A stretch of DNA of 64,000 nt, from assembly GCF_014892575.1 (NCBI RefSeq), contig NZ_JADBGI010000008.1, forward strand, positions 62,001 to 126,000. The letters are read 5' to 3'. Each line of letters begins with the position of its first letter. Position 1 is the stretch's first letter. The notes beneath the pieces are model-generated. The model did not search any database and was not told the origin of the DNA. It worked only from the letters and a program-made list of their open reading frames with translations. Source of the DNA: Nocardiopsis coralli. GTDB lineage: Bacteria > Actinomycetota > Actinomycetes > Streptosporangiales > Streptosporangiaceae. Shown piece by piece: positions 36,204 to 43,821 of the stretch. Position numbers and translations under genes: made by a program.

Positions 36204-37226
36204 TCAGGCCACCAACGTGGGGTCGGGTGTGACGACCTCGCCCGTACTGCGCCCCGAACCGTCCAGGATCCACCCCATGCGCTTGCGCGTGCGCAGCGTC
36301 AGCACCCGCCGCGTCAGCGTCATCGCCGGAAGGCGTTCCTCCAGCACCGACTCGAGGCGGCCCAGGTCCTCCGGGTTGCGTGCCCAGAACGTGAACAGTA
36401 GGTTCGACCCGCTCACCGTGGACACACACAACCGCAGCTGGGGGTGTGTGGTCAGCGAACGCACGGTACGCGCGATCTCCCCGCCGGGCACCCGGGCGAA
36501 CCACGTGCACACCAGCGGCCACCCCGAATGCGGCTGGGCCAGCTCGCACCGCAGCGACAGGTGTCCCGACGACAGCAGGCGCGCCGCCTGCCGCCGCACG
36601 GTCGCCGGGCTGCGGTCCAGCCGTCGGGCGATCTCCGCGGCGCTGCGGCGGCCGTCCTGGCAGAGCGCCTCCACCAGGGGTGCGTCGCGGTTCATCCGGC
36701 CGCGCCGAGGATGCCCGGGCGGTCCCGGGTCGGGGGCGGACGGGCGCAGGCGTGCCTGCTGGCGGGCGTCGAGTGCGTCCAACCGCCACCGGCTGCCCTC
36801 CCAGTGCACACGCGAGGCCACGTGCGTGCGGCACCCGGACACCCCGGGGATCCGCGGGAGGTCGTCCAGCACCAGGCGGGAGAGCGCCCCCTGGTCGGGC
36901 ACCATCACCGTCAGGAACAGGTCGGGGTCACCCGCGGTCTCCTCCACCGACACCGCCCGCGGATCGCGGCACAGCGCCTCGCGCACCGCGTGCCGGAGCG
37001 GCGCCTCCACGTCCACCTCGACGAACGCCAGGTGCAGGTCCTCGGCCGTCCCGGTCGGGTAGGCGCTCATCCACGCCACGCCCTGCTCGTGCAGGCGTTC
37101 CCATCGCGCGGCAGCGGTCGCGGGTCCCACGCCCAGGGTCCGGCCGATCTCGGTCCAGGTGGCACGCGGCGCGATCTGTAGGGCGTGCACCAGGGCCCGG
37201 TCCCGTTCCTCCAGCGGACCTTGCAC
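36204..37226 (-). CDS. Lrp/AsnC regulator with two tandem HTH-ligand units
   Basis: The product has 340 residues from GTG 37226, with AGGAGGG 5 nt upstream. That is about twice the usual 150-residue Lrp. The first unit is RDRALVHALQIAPRATWTEIGRTLGVGPATAAARW with ligand domain HLAFVEVDVEAP; the second is DAPLVEALCQDGRRSAAEIARRLDRSPATVRRQAARLL with CTWFARVPGGEIARTV. Both ligand domains follow the RAM pattern. Divergence from an M20 peptidase and transporter suggests control by an amino acid or peptide. Confidence 0.9.
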   Translation of the reverse strand: MQGPLEERDRALVHALQIAPRATWTEIGRTLGVGPATAAARWERLHEQGVAWMSAYPTGTAEDLHLAFVEVDVEAPLRHAVREALCRDPRAVSVEETAGDPDLFLTVMVPDQGALSRLVLDDLPRIPGVSGCRTHVASRVHWEGSRWRLDALDARQQARLRPSAPDPGPPGHPRRGRMNRDAPLVEALCQDGRRSAAEIARRLDRSPATVRRQAARLLSSGHLSLRCELAQPHSGWPLVCTWFARVPGGEIARTVRSLTTHPQLRLCVSTVSGSNLLFTFWARNPEDLGRLESVLEERLPAMTLTRRVLTLRTRKRMGWILDGSGRSTGEVVTPDPTLVA

Positions 37227-37247
37227 AGAAACCCTCCTCGGGCGCCC

Positions 37248-37260
37248 TTCGATGATCGAA
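37248..37260. promoter_or_regulatory. Palindrome in the Lrp / M20 divergent promoter
   Basis: TTCGAT-G-ATCGAA is a perfect 6-bp inverted repeat 21 nt upstream of the Lrp start and 93 nt upstream of the peptidase start. Confidence 0.45.
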
Positions 37261-37353
37261 TCGTCCAGAATCCACCATCGTTCTTCTCGTGTTCGCAAAA
37301 TACCCGGTGACCCGTTTCCGTCGATGACCCAGGTCACACAGGGAGAGCACCGA

Positions 37354-38577
37354 ATGACGACGTACGACGACGCCGCGGAACTGGGCGACGACCTGGTCGC
37401 CCTGCGCCACGACCTGCACCGGCACCCCGAGATCGGGCTCGACCTGCCACGGACACAGGAACGGGTCCTGCGCGCCCTGGACGGCCTGCCCCTGGAGACC
37501 GCCACCGGAACCGCGTGCTCCTCGGTCACCGCCGTGATGCGCGGGGGCGACGCACCGCCGGTCCTGTTGCGCGCCGACATGGACGCGCTGCCCGTGCAGG
37601 AACGCACCGGGGTCGAGTACGCCTCCCGTGTCGACGGCGCCATGCACGCCTGCGGCCACGACCTGCACACCGCGATGCTGGCCGGGGCCGCACGCCTGCT
37701 CGCCGACCGCCGCGGCGAACTCCCGGGTGACGTCGTGTTCATGTTCCAGCCGGGGGAGGAGGGCTGGGACGGCGCCGGCGTCATGCTGGAGGAGGGCGTC
37801 CTGGACGCCGCCGGCCCGCGCGTGGGCGCCGCCTTCGGGATGCACGTCTTCTCCGCGGTCCTGCCGCACGGCCACATCGCCACCCGGCCGGGCCCGATCC
37901 TGGCCGCCCAGGACGAGGTGCGCGTGACGGTCCACGGCGCGGGCGGCCACGGTTCCACCCCGCACCGCGCCAAGGACCCGGTCACCGCGGTCAGCCAGAT
38001 GATCGTGTCGTTGCAGACCATGATGACCCGGGAGTTCGATGTGCTCGACCCCGCGGTGCTCTCCGTCGGGTCCCTGCACTCGGGTTCTGCCGCCAACGTC
38101 ATCCCGGACACGGCGAGCTTCGCGGCCACCGTCCGCACCTTCTCCGACACCACACGCGACCGCCTCCTGAGCACACTACCGCGTCTCGTGCACGGCATCG
38201 CCTCCGCCCACGGTGTCGGGGCCGACGTCGAGGTCCTGCCCGGCTACCCCGTCACCGTCACCGACCACGACGAGACCGCGTTCGCCGCCGACACCGCCGC
38301 CGGCCTGTTCGGGGACGAGCGGCACCACACCCTCGAGAAACCGCTCATGGGTTCGGAGGACTTCTCCCGGGTCATGCAGGCCGTCCCCGGCAGCTTCATC
38401 GGCCTCGGCGCCGCACCGGTCGGCGCCGACCTCGAAGAGGCGCCCTTCAACCACTCGCCGCTGGCCGTCTTCGACGACGGGGTGCTGCCGGTCGGCGCCG
38501 CCCTGTACGCCGAGCTGGCCCTGCGCCGCTTCGCCGAACCCACCGCGTCCGCCGCGGCCGAGGGGGAGCGCCGATGA
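37354..38577 (+). CDS. M20D amidohydrolase (N-acyl amino acid/IAA-conjugate hydrolase family)
   Basis: The product has 407 residues from ATG 37354, with GGGAGA 7 nt upstream. LRHDLHRHPEIGLDLPRTQ is the family opening. Metal ligands occur in HACGHDLHTAML and FQPGEEGWDGA, and HGAGGHGSTPHRAKDPVTAVSQMI is the dimerisation domain; LGAAPVGADLEEAPFNHSP closes the protein. It removes acyl groups from N-acyl amino acids or similar amides. It overlaps the transporter start by 4 nt, so import and hydrolysis are coupled. Confidence 0.92.
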   Translation: MTTYDDAAELGDDLVALRHDLHRHPEIGLDLPRTQERVLRALDGLPLETATGTACSSVTAVMRGGDAPPVLLRADMDALPVQERTGVEYASRVDGAMHACGHDLHTAMLAGAARLLADRRGELPGDVVFMFQPGEEGWDGAGVMLEEGVLDAAGPRVGAAFGMHVFSAVLPHGHIATRPGPILAAQDEVRVTVHGAGGHGSTPHRAKDPVTAVSQMIVSLQTMMTREFDVLDPAVLSVGSLHSGSAANVIPDTASFAATVRTFSDTTRDRLLSTLPRLVHGIASAHGVGADVEVLPGYPVTVTDHDETAFAADTAAGLFGDERHHTLEKPLMGSEDFSRVMQAVPGSFIGLGAAPVGADLEEAPFNHSPLAVFDDGVLPVGAALYAELALRRFAEPTASAAAEGERR

Positions 38578-39914
38578 GCACCGCGAGCGCCACCGACGTC
38601 CCCCTGCGCGTGCGGCGCAAGGCCGTGTTCGCCGCGTCCCTGGGCAACTTCATCGAGTGGTTCGAGTTCACGCTCTACGGCTTCTTCGCCGCGATCATCG
38701 CGCTGAACTTCTTCACCTTCGACGGCGGAGAGCCCTCGCTGGTGGCCACGTTCGCGGCCTTCGGCGTCTCCTTCGTCTTCCGGCCCCTGGGCGCGGTCGT
38801 CTTCGCACACTTCGGCGACCGGACGGGGCGGCGCACCACCCTGTCGGTGGCCGTGATCAGCATGTCCCTGGCCACTTTCGCGATCGGTGTGGCGCCCAGC
38901 TACGAGACCGCCGGGGTGCTCGCCCCGGTGCTGCTGGTCCTGGCCCGGCTGGTGCAGGGCTTCTCCGCCGGCGGGGAGTTCGGCGGCGCCACGTCGTACA
39001 TGGTCGAGTACGCACCGAAGGACCGCAGGGCCTTCTACGGCAGCTGGCAGTTCTTCACCCAGCTGTTCGCGGGCCTGTGCGCCGCCGGGACCGGCGCCGG
39101 GCTGGCCGCGGTGCTCACCGAGGCCGACCTGGTCGAGTGGGGGTGGCGGGTCCCGTTCGTCCTGACCCTGCCGCTCGGGCTCATCGGCCTGTACCTGCGC
39201 CTCAAGCTCGACGAGACCCCCGAGTTCGCCGAGAGCCGCGAGGCCCCGCGGTCGGAGGCGCCGGGACGCACCCCGATCCTGGTGGCCCTGCGGGACCACT
39301 GGCGCAGCCTGGTCACGCTCATCGGCATGATGATCACCGGCACCACGACCATCTACATGATGCAGGCGTTCTGGCCGGCGTTCCTGGTCGAACAGGTCGG
39401 GATGCGCCACAGCGACATGTACGGGGCGATGGCCGCGGGCATCGGCGCGAACCTGGTCCTGATCCCGCTGTGGGCGGTGGTCTCCGACCGCATCGGCCGC
39501 CGCAAGCCTTTCCTCGTGGCGACCCCGGTGCTGCTCCTGCTCGTGGCCGTGCCCGTGTACTGGCTGCTCCTGCAGGGCGAGTTCGCCACGACGCTCGCCG
39601 GGTACCTGCTGGTGGCCCTGGCCGGCTCGCCGATGATGGGCGTCCTGGCCACGGCGATGGCCGACTCCTTCCCCACCGCGGTGCGCTACAGCGGGCTGTC
39701 CCTGGCCTACAGCCTGGCGGTCTCGATCTTCGGCGGGTTCACACCGCTCGTGCTCTCCTCGATGGTCGAGGGCACCGGGGACCTCATGAGCCCGGCCTAC
39801 TACCTCATGGCCACGGCGGTGGTCTCGGTGGTGGCGGCGGCGCTCTTCCGCGAGCCGGTCCCCGACGCCGAGACCGAGGCCGAGCCGGAACCTGCCCCGG
39901 GACGGTCCTCCTGA
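38574..39914 (+). CDS. MHS-family MFS metabolite:proton symporter
   Basis: The product has 446 residues and twelve helices. ASLGNFIEWFEFTLYGFFAAII is the diagnostic MHS opening, with GAVVFAHFGDRTGRRTTL in loop 2-3 and LARLVQGFSAGGEFGGATSYMVEY in helix 4. Relatives carry organic acids, betaines or osmolytes such as ectoine and proline. Coupling to the amidohydrolase suggests that it imports the N-acylated substrate. An Asp/Glu-rich tail ends the protein before a hairpin terminator. Confidence 0.92.
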   Translation: MSTASATDVPLRVRRKAVFAASLGNFIEWFEFTLYGFFAAIIALNFFTFDGGEPSLVATFAAFGVSFVFRPLGAVVFAHFGDRTGRRTTLSVAVISMSLATFAIGVAPSYETAGVLAPVLLVLARLVQGFSAGGEFGGATSYMVEYAPKDRRAFYGSWQFFTQLFAGLCAAGTGAGLAAVLTEADLVEWGWRVPFVLTLPLGLIGLYLRLKLDETPEFAESREAPRSEAPGRTPILVALRDHWRSLVTLIGMMITGTTTIYMMQAFWPAFLVEQVGMRHSDMYGAMAAGIGANLVLIPLWAVVSDRIGRRKPFLVATPVLLLLVAVPVYWLLLQGEFATTLAGYLLVALAGSPMMGVLATAMADSFPTAVRYSGLSLAYSLAVSIFGGFTPLVLSSMVEGTGDLMSPAYYLMATAVVSVVAAALFREPVPDAETEAEPEPAPGRSS

Positions 39915-39931
39915 GGGGACGGGGCAGACGC

Positions 39932-39968
39932 GGGCGCGGCGGGCACGAACGGCGGCCCCGCCGCGCCC
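39932..39968. terminator. Terminator between MHS and SGNH genes
   Basis: A perfect 12-bp stem, GGGCGCGGCGGG with CCCGCCGCGCCC, closes a 13-nt loop between convergent stops. Confidence 0.8.
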
Positions 39969-39981
39969 GCCCGTATGCGGC

Positions 39982-40953
39982 TCAGCGCAGCTGGTCCTCG
40001 AACAGCCCGGCGATCTCCTGGGCGCCGGCCTGGTTGGTGTGGATGTCCGGTCCGACCGCGGTGTCGCACATCCACGTCCAGTCGCAGACCGCCTGCACGT
40101 TCGCGGGCATGCCGGTCGCGCTGGCCTCGGGGACCTCGAAGTCGGTGGAGTCGAACAAGACCTCCACGTCGGCGACGTCGATGCCGGCGTCCGCGTAGGT
40201 GCTGCGCATCGACTCGTTCATCTCCTCCAGGACCCCGGTGGCGTACTCGACCACACCCTCTCCGCCGGGCAGGTCGCCCTCGACCTCCGCGGTGCCCTCG
40301 GGGGTCTCCTCGTCGGTGACGTCCTCCTCGAGCTCGCCCTCGTCCTCCAGCAACAGGGCGGCGAGGAAGGGGTTGTAGTAGGTCATCCCCACGATCTGGG
40401 TGTCCTCGCCTGCGGCCGCGCGCAGCCGGTCGGCGATCTCGGGCAGCTCCGAATCGATGCGTTCGAGGCCGTCGTCGACGCAGTCGACGTCGAGGGTGGG
40501 CCCGTCCTCCCCGTCGATGTCGAGGTCCTCGACGCACCCGGTGAAGTTGTTGCCGCCGATGGTGAGCGTGATGAGTTCGACCCGGTCGCCGTTCTCGGCG
40601 AGGAAGTTCTCTGCGGCGCCCAGCTGGGACATCCCCTCGTACTCGCCCTCGCACAGGCCTTCGCCGCCCTCCAGGAAGGACGTGGTGTCCTCGCCGCCGC
40701 ATCCCATGCGCTCGTGCTGCAGCGTGGAGTCGGCGTCGTAGAGGGTCCGGTACAGCACGTCGGTGTAGCCGTCCCGGGTCTCCTGCAGGGTCCCGTTGTC
40801 GTCGGGCTGCACACCCACGGTGAGGGAGTCCCCCAAGGACAAGTAGTGGCGGGGGCCGTCGCCGGCCGCCTCGTCGCCGTCGTCACCGCCGCAGCCCGCG
40901 GCGACCAGGGCCGTCGCGGCCGTGGCGGCCAGCACCGTCCATCGCATTCTCAC
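39982..40953 (-). CDS. SGNH-hydrolase lipoprotein
   Basis: The product has 323 residues from GTG 40953, with GGAG 7 nt upstream; ATG 40947 is the alternative. The lipobox ALVAAGC predicts a membrane-anchored lipoprotein. SGNH blocks are SLGDSLTVG (Ser), an asparagine in LTIGGNN, and GPDIHTNQAG (Asp-His). The middle is very acidic (EDEGELEEDVTDEE). Four cysteines (MGCGG, GLCEG, FTGCVED, DVDCVDD) plus CDWTWMCD suggest disulfides. It is probably an extracellular esterase or lipase. Confidence 0.87.
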   Translation of the reverse strand: MRMRWTVLAATAATALVAAGCGGDDGDEAAGDGPRHYLSLGDSLTVGVQPDDNGTLQETRDGYTDVLYRTLYDADSTLQHERMGCGGEDTTSFLEGGEGLCEGEYEGMSQLGAAENFLAENGDRVELITLTIGGNNFTGCVEDLDIDGEDGPTLDVDCVDDGLERIDSELPEIADRLRAAAGEDTQIVGMTYYNPFLAALLLEDEGELEEDVTDEETPEGTAEVEGDLPGGEGVVEYATGVLEEMNESMRSTYADAGIDVADVEVLFDSTDFEVPEASATGMPANVQAVCDWTWMCDTAVGPDIHTNQAGAQEIAGLFEDQLR

Positions 40954-41038
40954 TGTCGAACTCCAACCGGCGTGCTCGAGGAAGGGGTTGCGCCTGGGGC
41001 AGGCGCCGGTGAGAAGGACGCCGTACCGCCGACAGTGC

Positions 41039-41548
41039 CTAGCTTTTCGGACTCTCCGGCCCCTGGTCCAGGGGTGCGAGCAGACTCCGCAGCAACGCGG
41101 CGAGCTGCTCGCGGTCCTGGCCCTCCATCGGGGAGAGCAGGCCCTCCTCGTAACTGACGAGGGAGGCGAGCGCGGCGTCGATGCGCTCGGCCCCCTTGTC
41201 GGTGAGCCGCACGAGCACACCGCGCTTGTCGGCGGGGTCGGGGCGGCGGCGTACGAGCCCGGCCGCGGCCAGGCGGTCCACGCGGTTGGTCATGGTGCCG
41301 GAGGTGACCAGGGTGGCGCGCAGGAGCCGTCCGGGGCTGAGTTCGTAGGGAGGGCCGGAGCGGCGCAGCTCCGCCAGCACGTCGAACTCCCACGGTTCGA
41401 TGGCGTGCTCGGTGAAGACGGTCCGGCGGGCACGGTCCAGGTGCCGGGACAGACGCGAGACACGGCTGAAGACCTCCAGCGGCCGCACGTCGACGTCCGG
41501 ACGCTGGGTCCGCCACGCCTCGATCAACCCATCCACCTCATCGCGCAT
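41039..41548 (-). CDS. MarR-family transcriptional regulator
   Basis: The product has 169 residues from ATG 41548. The winged helix has LLRATLVTSGTMTNRVDRLAAAGLVRRRPDPADKRGVLVRLTDKG, the standard MarR DNA-binding block, with helices 1 and 5-6 for dimerisation. Its own operator-like palindrome lies 15-30 nt upstream. The ribosome site is weak. It is not obviously in an operon, and its ligand is unknown. Confidence 0.93.
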   Translation of the reverse strand: MRDEVDGLIEAWRTQRPDVDVRPLEVFSRVSRLSRHLDRARRTVFTEHAIEPWEFDVLAELRRSGPPYELSPGRLLRATLVTSGTMTNRVDRLAAAGLVRRRPDPADKRGVLVRLTDKGAERIDAALASLVSYEEGLLSPMEGQDREQLAALLRSLLAPLDQGPESPKS

Positions 41549-41559
41549 GGGTCCCAGCC

Positions 41560-41580
41560 TATCTCTTGACATCAAGATAG
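41560..41580. promoter_or_regulatory. MarR autoregulatory palindrome
   Basis: TCTTGA-CA-TCAAGA (41564-41577) is a perfect 6-bp inverted repeat, flanked by TATCT and AGATA. TCTTGA/TCAAGA palindromes are typical MarR operators. The core reappears with one mismatch upstream of icd (63303-63315). Confidence 0.7.
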
Positions 41581-41614
41581 TGGGGCGGGTATGCGAAGTG
41601 CACACCCGCCCCAC
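41580..41614 (-). terminator. Terminator of the desaturase-tetR operon
   Basis: A perfect 11-bp stem (GTGGGGCGGGT with ACCCGCCCCAC) closes a 13-nt loop, 21 nt past the TetR stop and directly before the MarR operator. Confidence 0.8.
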
Positions 41615-41634
41615 AAGGCTTCGTTCCGTCAGGT

Positions 41635-42294
41635 TCAGCGCTTCGAACGCCGCTCCTTGCTCTCCAGCTGGGGCTTGGCCTCCAGGCTGGACAGCCCGTT
41701 CCAGGCCAGGTTGACCAGGTGGGCGGCCACCACCTCGCGGCGGGGCTTGCGCACCTCGAGCCACCACTGGCCGGTCAGGGCCCACATGCCCACCAGCGCC
41801 TGCGCGTACATCGGGGCCAGAGCGGGGTCGTAGCCGCGCTCCTCGAACTCGGCCACCATGATGTGCTCGACCTGGCTGGCGATGTCGTTGATGAGGCTGG
41901 CGAAACTGCCCGTCCCGGAGGCCACGTGGGAGTCGCGGGTCAGGACCCGGAACCCCGTGGTGTTCTCCTCGACGTAACGCAGCAGGGCCAGCGCCGCCTT
42001 CTCGATCTTGCTGCGGGCGTGGTCGGCGGTCAGGGCCTCGCCCATCATGTCCAGCAGGGTGCGCATCTCACGGTCGACCACGACCGCGTAGATGCCCTCC
42101 TTGCCGCCGAAGTGCTCGTAGACCACGGGCTTGGACACGCCGGCACGCGCAGCGATCTCCTCGACGGAACTCGCGTCGTAGCCGCGCTCGGCGAACAGCT
42201 CGCGCCCGATCTCGAGCAGCTGTTGCCGACGCTCCTTGCCCGTCATGCGCTTGCGGCGCACGCGGACCTTCTGATCGCTGTCGGCTGCTCCCAT
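41635..42294 (-). CDS. TetR-family regulator (fatty-acid type)
   Basis: The product has 219 residues from ATG 42294. KRMTGKERRQQLLEIGRELFAERGYDASSVEEIAARAGVSKPVVYEHFGGKEGIYAVVV is the TetR DNA-binding domain. The start lies 14 nt after the desaturase stop, so the two form an operon. The placement suggests control of membrane lipid synthesis, acting on the palindromic region upstream of the desaturase. The C-terminal ligand domain resembles that of actinobacterial fatty-acid regulators only in general layout. Confidence 0.92.
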   Translation of the reverse strand: MGAADSDQKVRVRRKRMTGKERRQQLLEIGRELFAERGYDASSVEEIAARAGVSKPVVYEHFGGKEGIYAVVVDREMRTLLDMMGEALTADHARSKIEKAALALLRYVEENTTGFRVLTRDSHVASGTGSFASLINDIASQVEHIMVAEFEERGYDPALAPMYAQALVGMWALTGQWWLEVRKPRREVVAAHLVNLAWNGLSSLEAKPQLESKERRSKR

Positions 42295-42308
42295 GATGGC
42301 TACCGATC

Positions 42309-43271
42309 CTAGACCGTCACGCGCTTGGCGGCGAGTCGTTCCTTGTTGGGCCAGCGGACCTTGGTGGCCCAGCCGAACTTCTCGAAGATCCAGATGAGGC
42401 GGGCCGAGATGTCGATCTGGCCCTTGAGGACACCGTGCCGCGCGCAGGTCGGGTCGGCGTGGTGCAGGTTGTGCCAGGACTCGCCGAAGGAGGGGATGGC
42501 GAGCCACCAGACGTTGCGGGAGCGGTCGCGGACCTCGAAGTTCTCCTCGCCGATGGTGTGGCAGATGGAGTTGATGGACCACGTGACGTGGTGCAGCAGG
42601 GCGACGCGCACCAGGCTCGCCCAGAAGAACGCGGTGAAGGCGCCCCAGAGGGACATGGTGATCAGGCCGCCGATGAGCGCCGGGGCGAACAGGGAGAAGA
42701 GCACGATCGGCAGGAAGAGCCGGTCGATGAGGACGATGTCCTTGTCCTTGAGCAGGTCGGGGGCGAACCTGCGCGGCGACGTCTTCTTCTCGTCCAGGTA
42801 CATCCACGCCATGTGGGCGTAGTAGAGGCCCTTGGCGACCGACTTCCAGTCGTCGCCGAAGCGCCACGGCGAGTGCGGGTCGCCCTCGGCGTCGGCGTAC
42901 TTGTGGTGGCGCCGGTGGTCGGCCACCCACTTGATGACGCTGCCCTCGATGGCCATGGAGCCGGCGACCGCCATGGCGATCTTGAGCGGCCGCTTCGCGC
43001 GGAAGGAGCCGTGGGTGAACAGGCGGTGGTAGCCGACGGTGATCCCCAGGCCGCTGATCAGGTAGAAGACCGCGGCGATCGCGATGTCGACGAAGCTGAG
43101 GCCCCAGCCCCAGAAGAAGGGGACGGACGCCAGGAGCGCGATCAGCGGGATGAACACGAAGGCGAAGACCGTGTAGCGCTCCGCCTTGCCCCGGGGTTCG
43201 GGCTCGTACTCGGGGATCGGCTCGCGCTTCTTCTTGGTCTCGCCGATGGGGATGTCAGGAGCAGCGGTCAT
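42309..43271 (-). CDS. Membrane fatty-acid (acyl-CoA delta-9 type) desaturase
   Basis: The product has 320 residues from ATG 43271. The three iron-binding histidine boxes are HRLFTH, HRRHH and HNLHH, with four helices (FAFVFIPLIALLASVPFFWGWG first). EGSVIKWVADHRRHHKYAD and RVALLHHVTWSINSICH match the stearoyl-CoA desaturase family, including mycobacterial DesA3. It introduces a double bond into saturated acyl chains and so sets membrane fluidity. The first 30 residues are charged and cytoplasmic. It is co-transcribed with the TetR gene. Confidence 0.93.
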   Translation of the reverse strand: MTAAPDIPIGETKKKREPIPEYEPEPRGKAERYTVFAFVFIPLIALLASVPFFWGWGLSFVDIAIAAVFYLISGLGITVGYHRLFTHGSFRAKRPLKIAMAVAGSMAIEGSVIKWVADHRRHHKYADAEGDPHSPWRFGDDWKSVAKGLYYAHMAWMYLDEKKTSPRRFAPDLLKDKDIVLIDRLFLPIVLFSLFAPALIGGLITMSLWGAFTAFFWASLVRVALLHHVTWSINSICHTIGEENFEVRDRSRNVWWLAIPSFGESWHNLHHADPTCARHGVLKGQIDISARLIWIFEKFGWATKVRWPNKERLAAKRVTV

Positions 43272-43370
43272 GGTTCACATACCTCGTTGCCGGGGGCCGG
43301 TCGACAGAGTTTTCCCAGTTGGGGAGGGTTCAGGCCGGGCGGGCCCAGCCCCTCGCGGCGTCCCAACCTA

Positions 43371-43405
43371 TACCTACGTAACCGTAACCTACGTAGGCGT
43401 AGGTT
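43371..43405 (-). promoter_or_regulatory. Palindromic operator region upstream of the desaturase
   Basis: AACCTACG-TAGG-CGTAGGTT (43386-43405) is a perfect 8-bp inverted repeat. ACCTACGTA also recurs 15 nt away (43372-43380 and 43387-43395), so two overlapping sites are in phase. It is the likely binding region of the co-transcribed TetR protein, 100-134 nt from the start codon. Confidence 0.65.
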
Positions 43406-43478
43406 TGGCAAGCCCCCGTGAGGACGCGCTATGTTTGGTCCGGAGCAGACGGATGTGGCGACTTCTCGCCCGCCGCTT

Positions 43479-43549
43479 TCCCGGATGATGTAATGGCAGC
43501 ATGTGGGGTTTTGGTCCCTATCGTCCAGGTTCGAGTCCTGGTCCGGGAG
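43479..43549 (+). tRNA. tRNA-Gln (anticodon TTG)
   Basis: The acceptor TCCCGGA pairs with TCCGGGA (43542-43548), with discriminator G at 43549 and no encoded CCA. The anticodon stem TGGGG/CCCTA has one G-U pair and loop TTTTGGT, giving anticodon TTG. The T arm is CCAGG-TTCGAGT-CCTGG, with a 4-nt variable loop. It lies upstream of glmU, as in other actinomycetes. Confidence 0.93.
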
Positions 43550-43821
43550 CTGGGAAGGCCGCCGCCCCGAGCGCGGGCACCGGCGGCACAGCCGACGCGG
43601 CCCATCTCACACTGCGCACGCCGAACGCCCCGCGACGGGCGAGGGCGGCCGGATCCCCCTCCCACCGGGCGTGACGCCCGCTGGGGCGGATGTGACGCGC
43701 ATGTATCCTTCCCATGTTGGCCGCAGGTCTCGACGGCCGCCCGTGCGGCACCCGCGGGTCGCGCGCCGCCGAAGGGTGAGCCGACACGTCAACCGCCAGC
43801 TATCACGAGGGGTCTCCTTCT

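Noticed and set aside
43440-43620. A second tRNA next to tRNA-Gln
   Set aside because: Only one cloverleaf can be folded. No further GTTCGANTC T-loop with matching acceptor arms occurs nearby.
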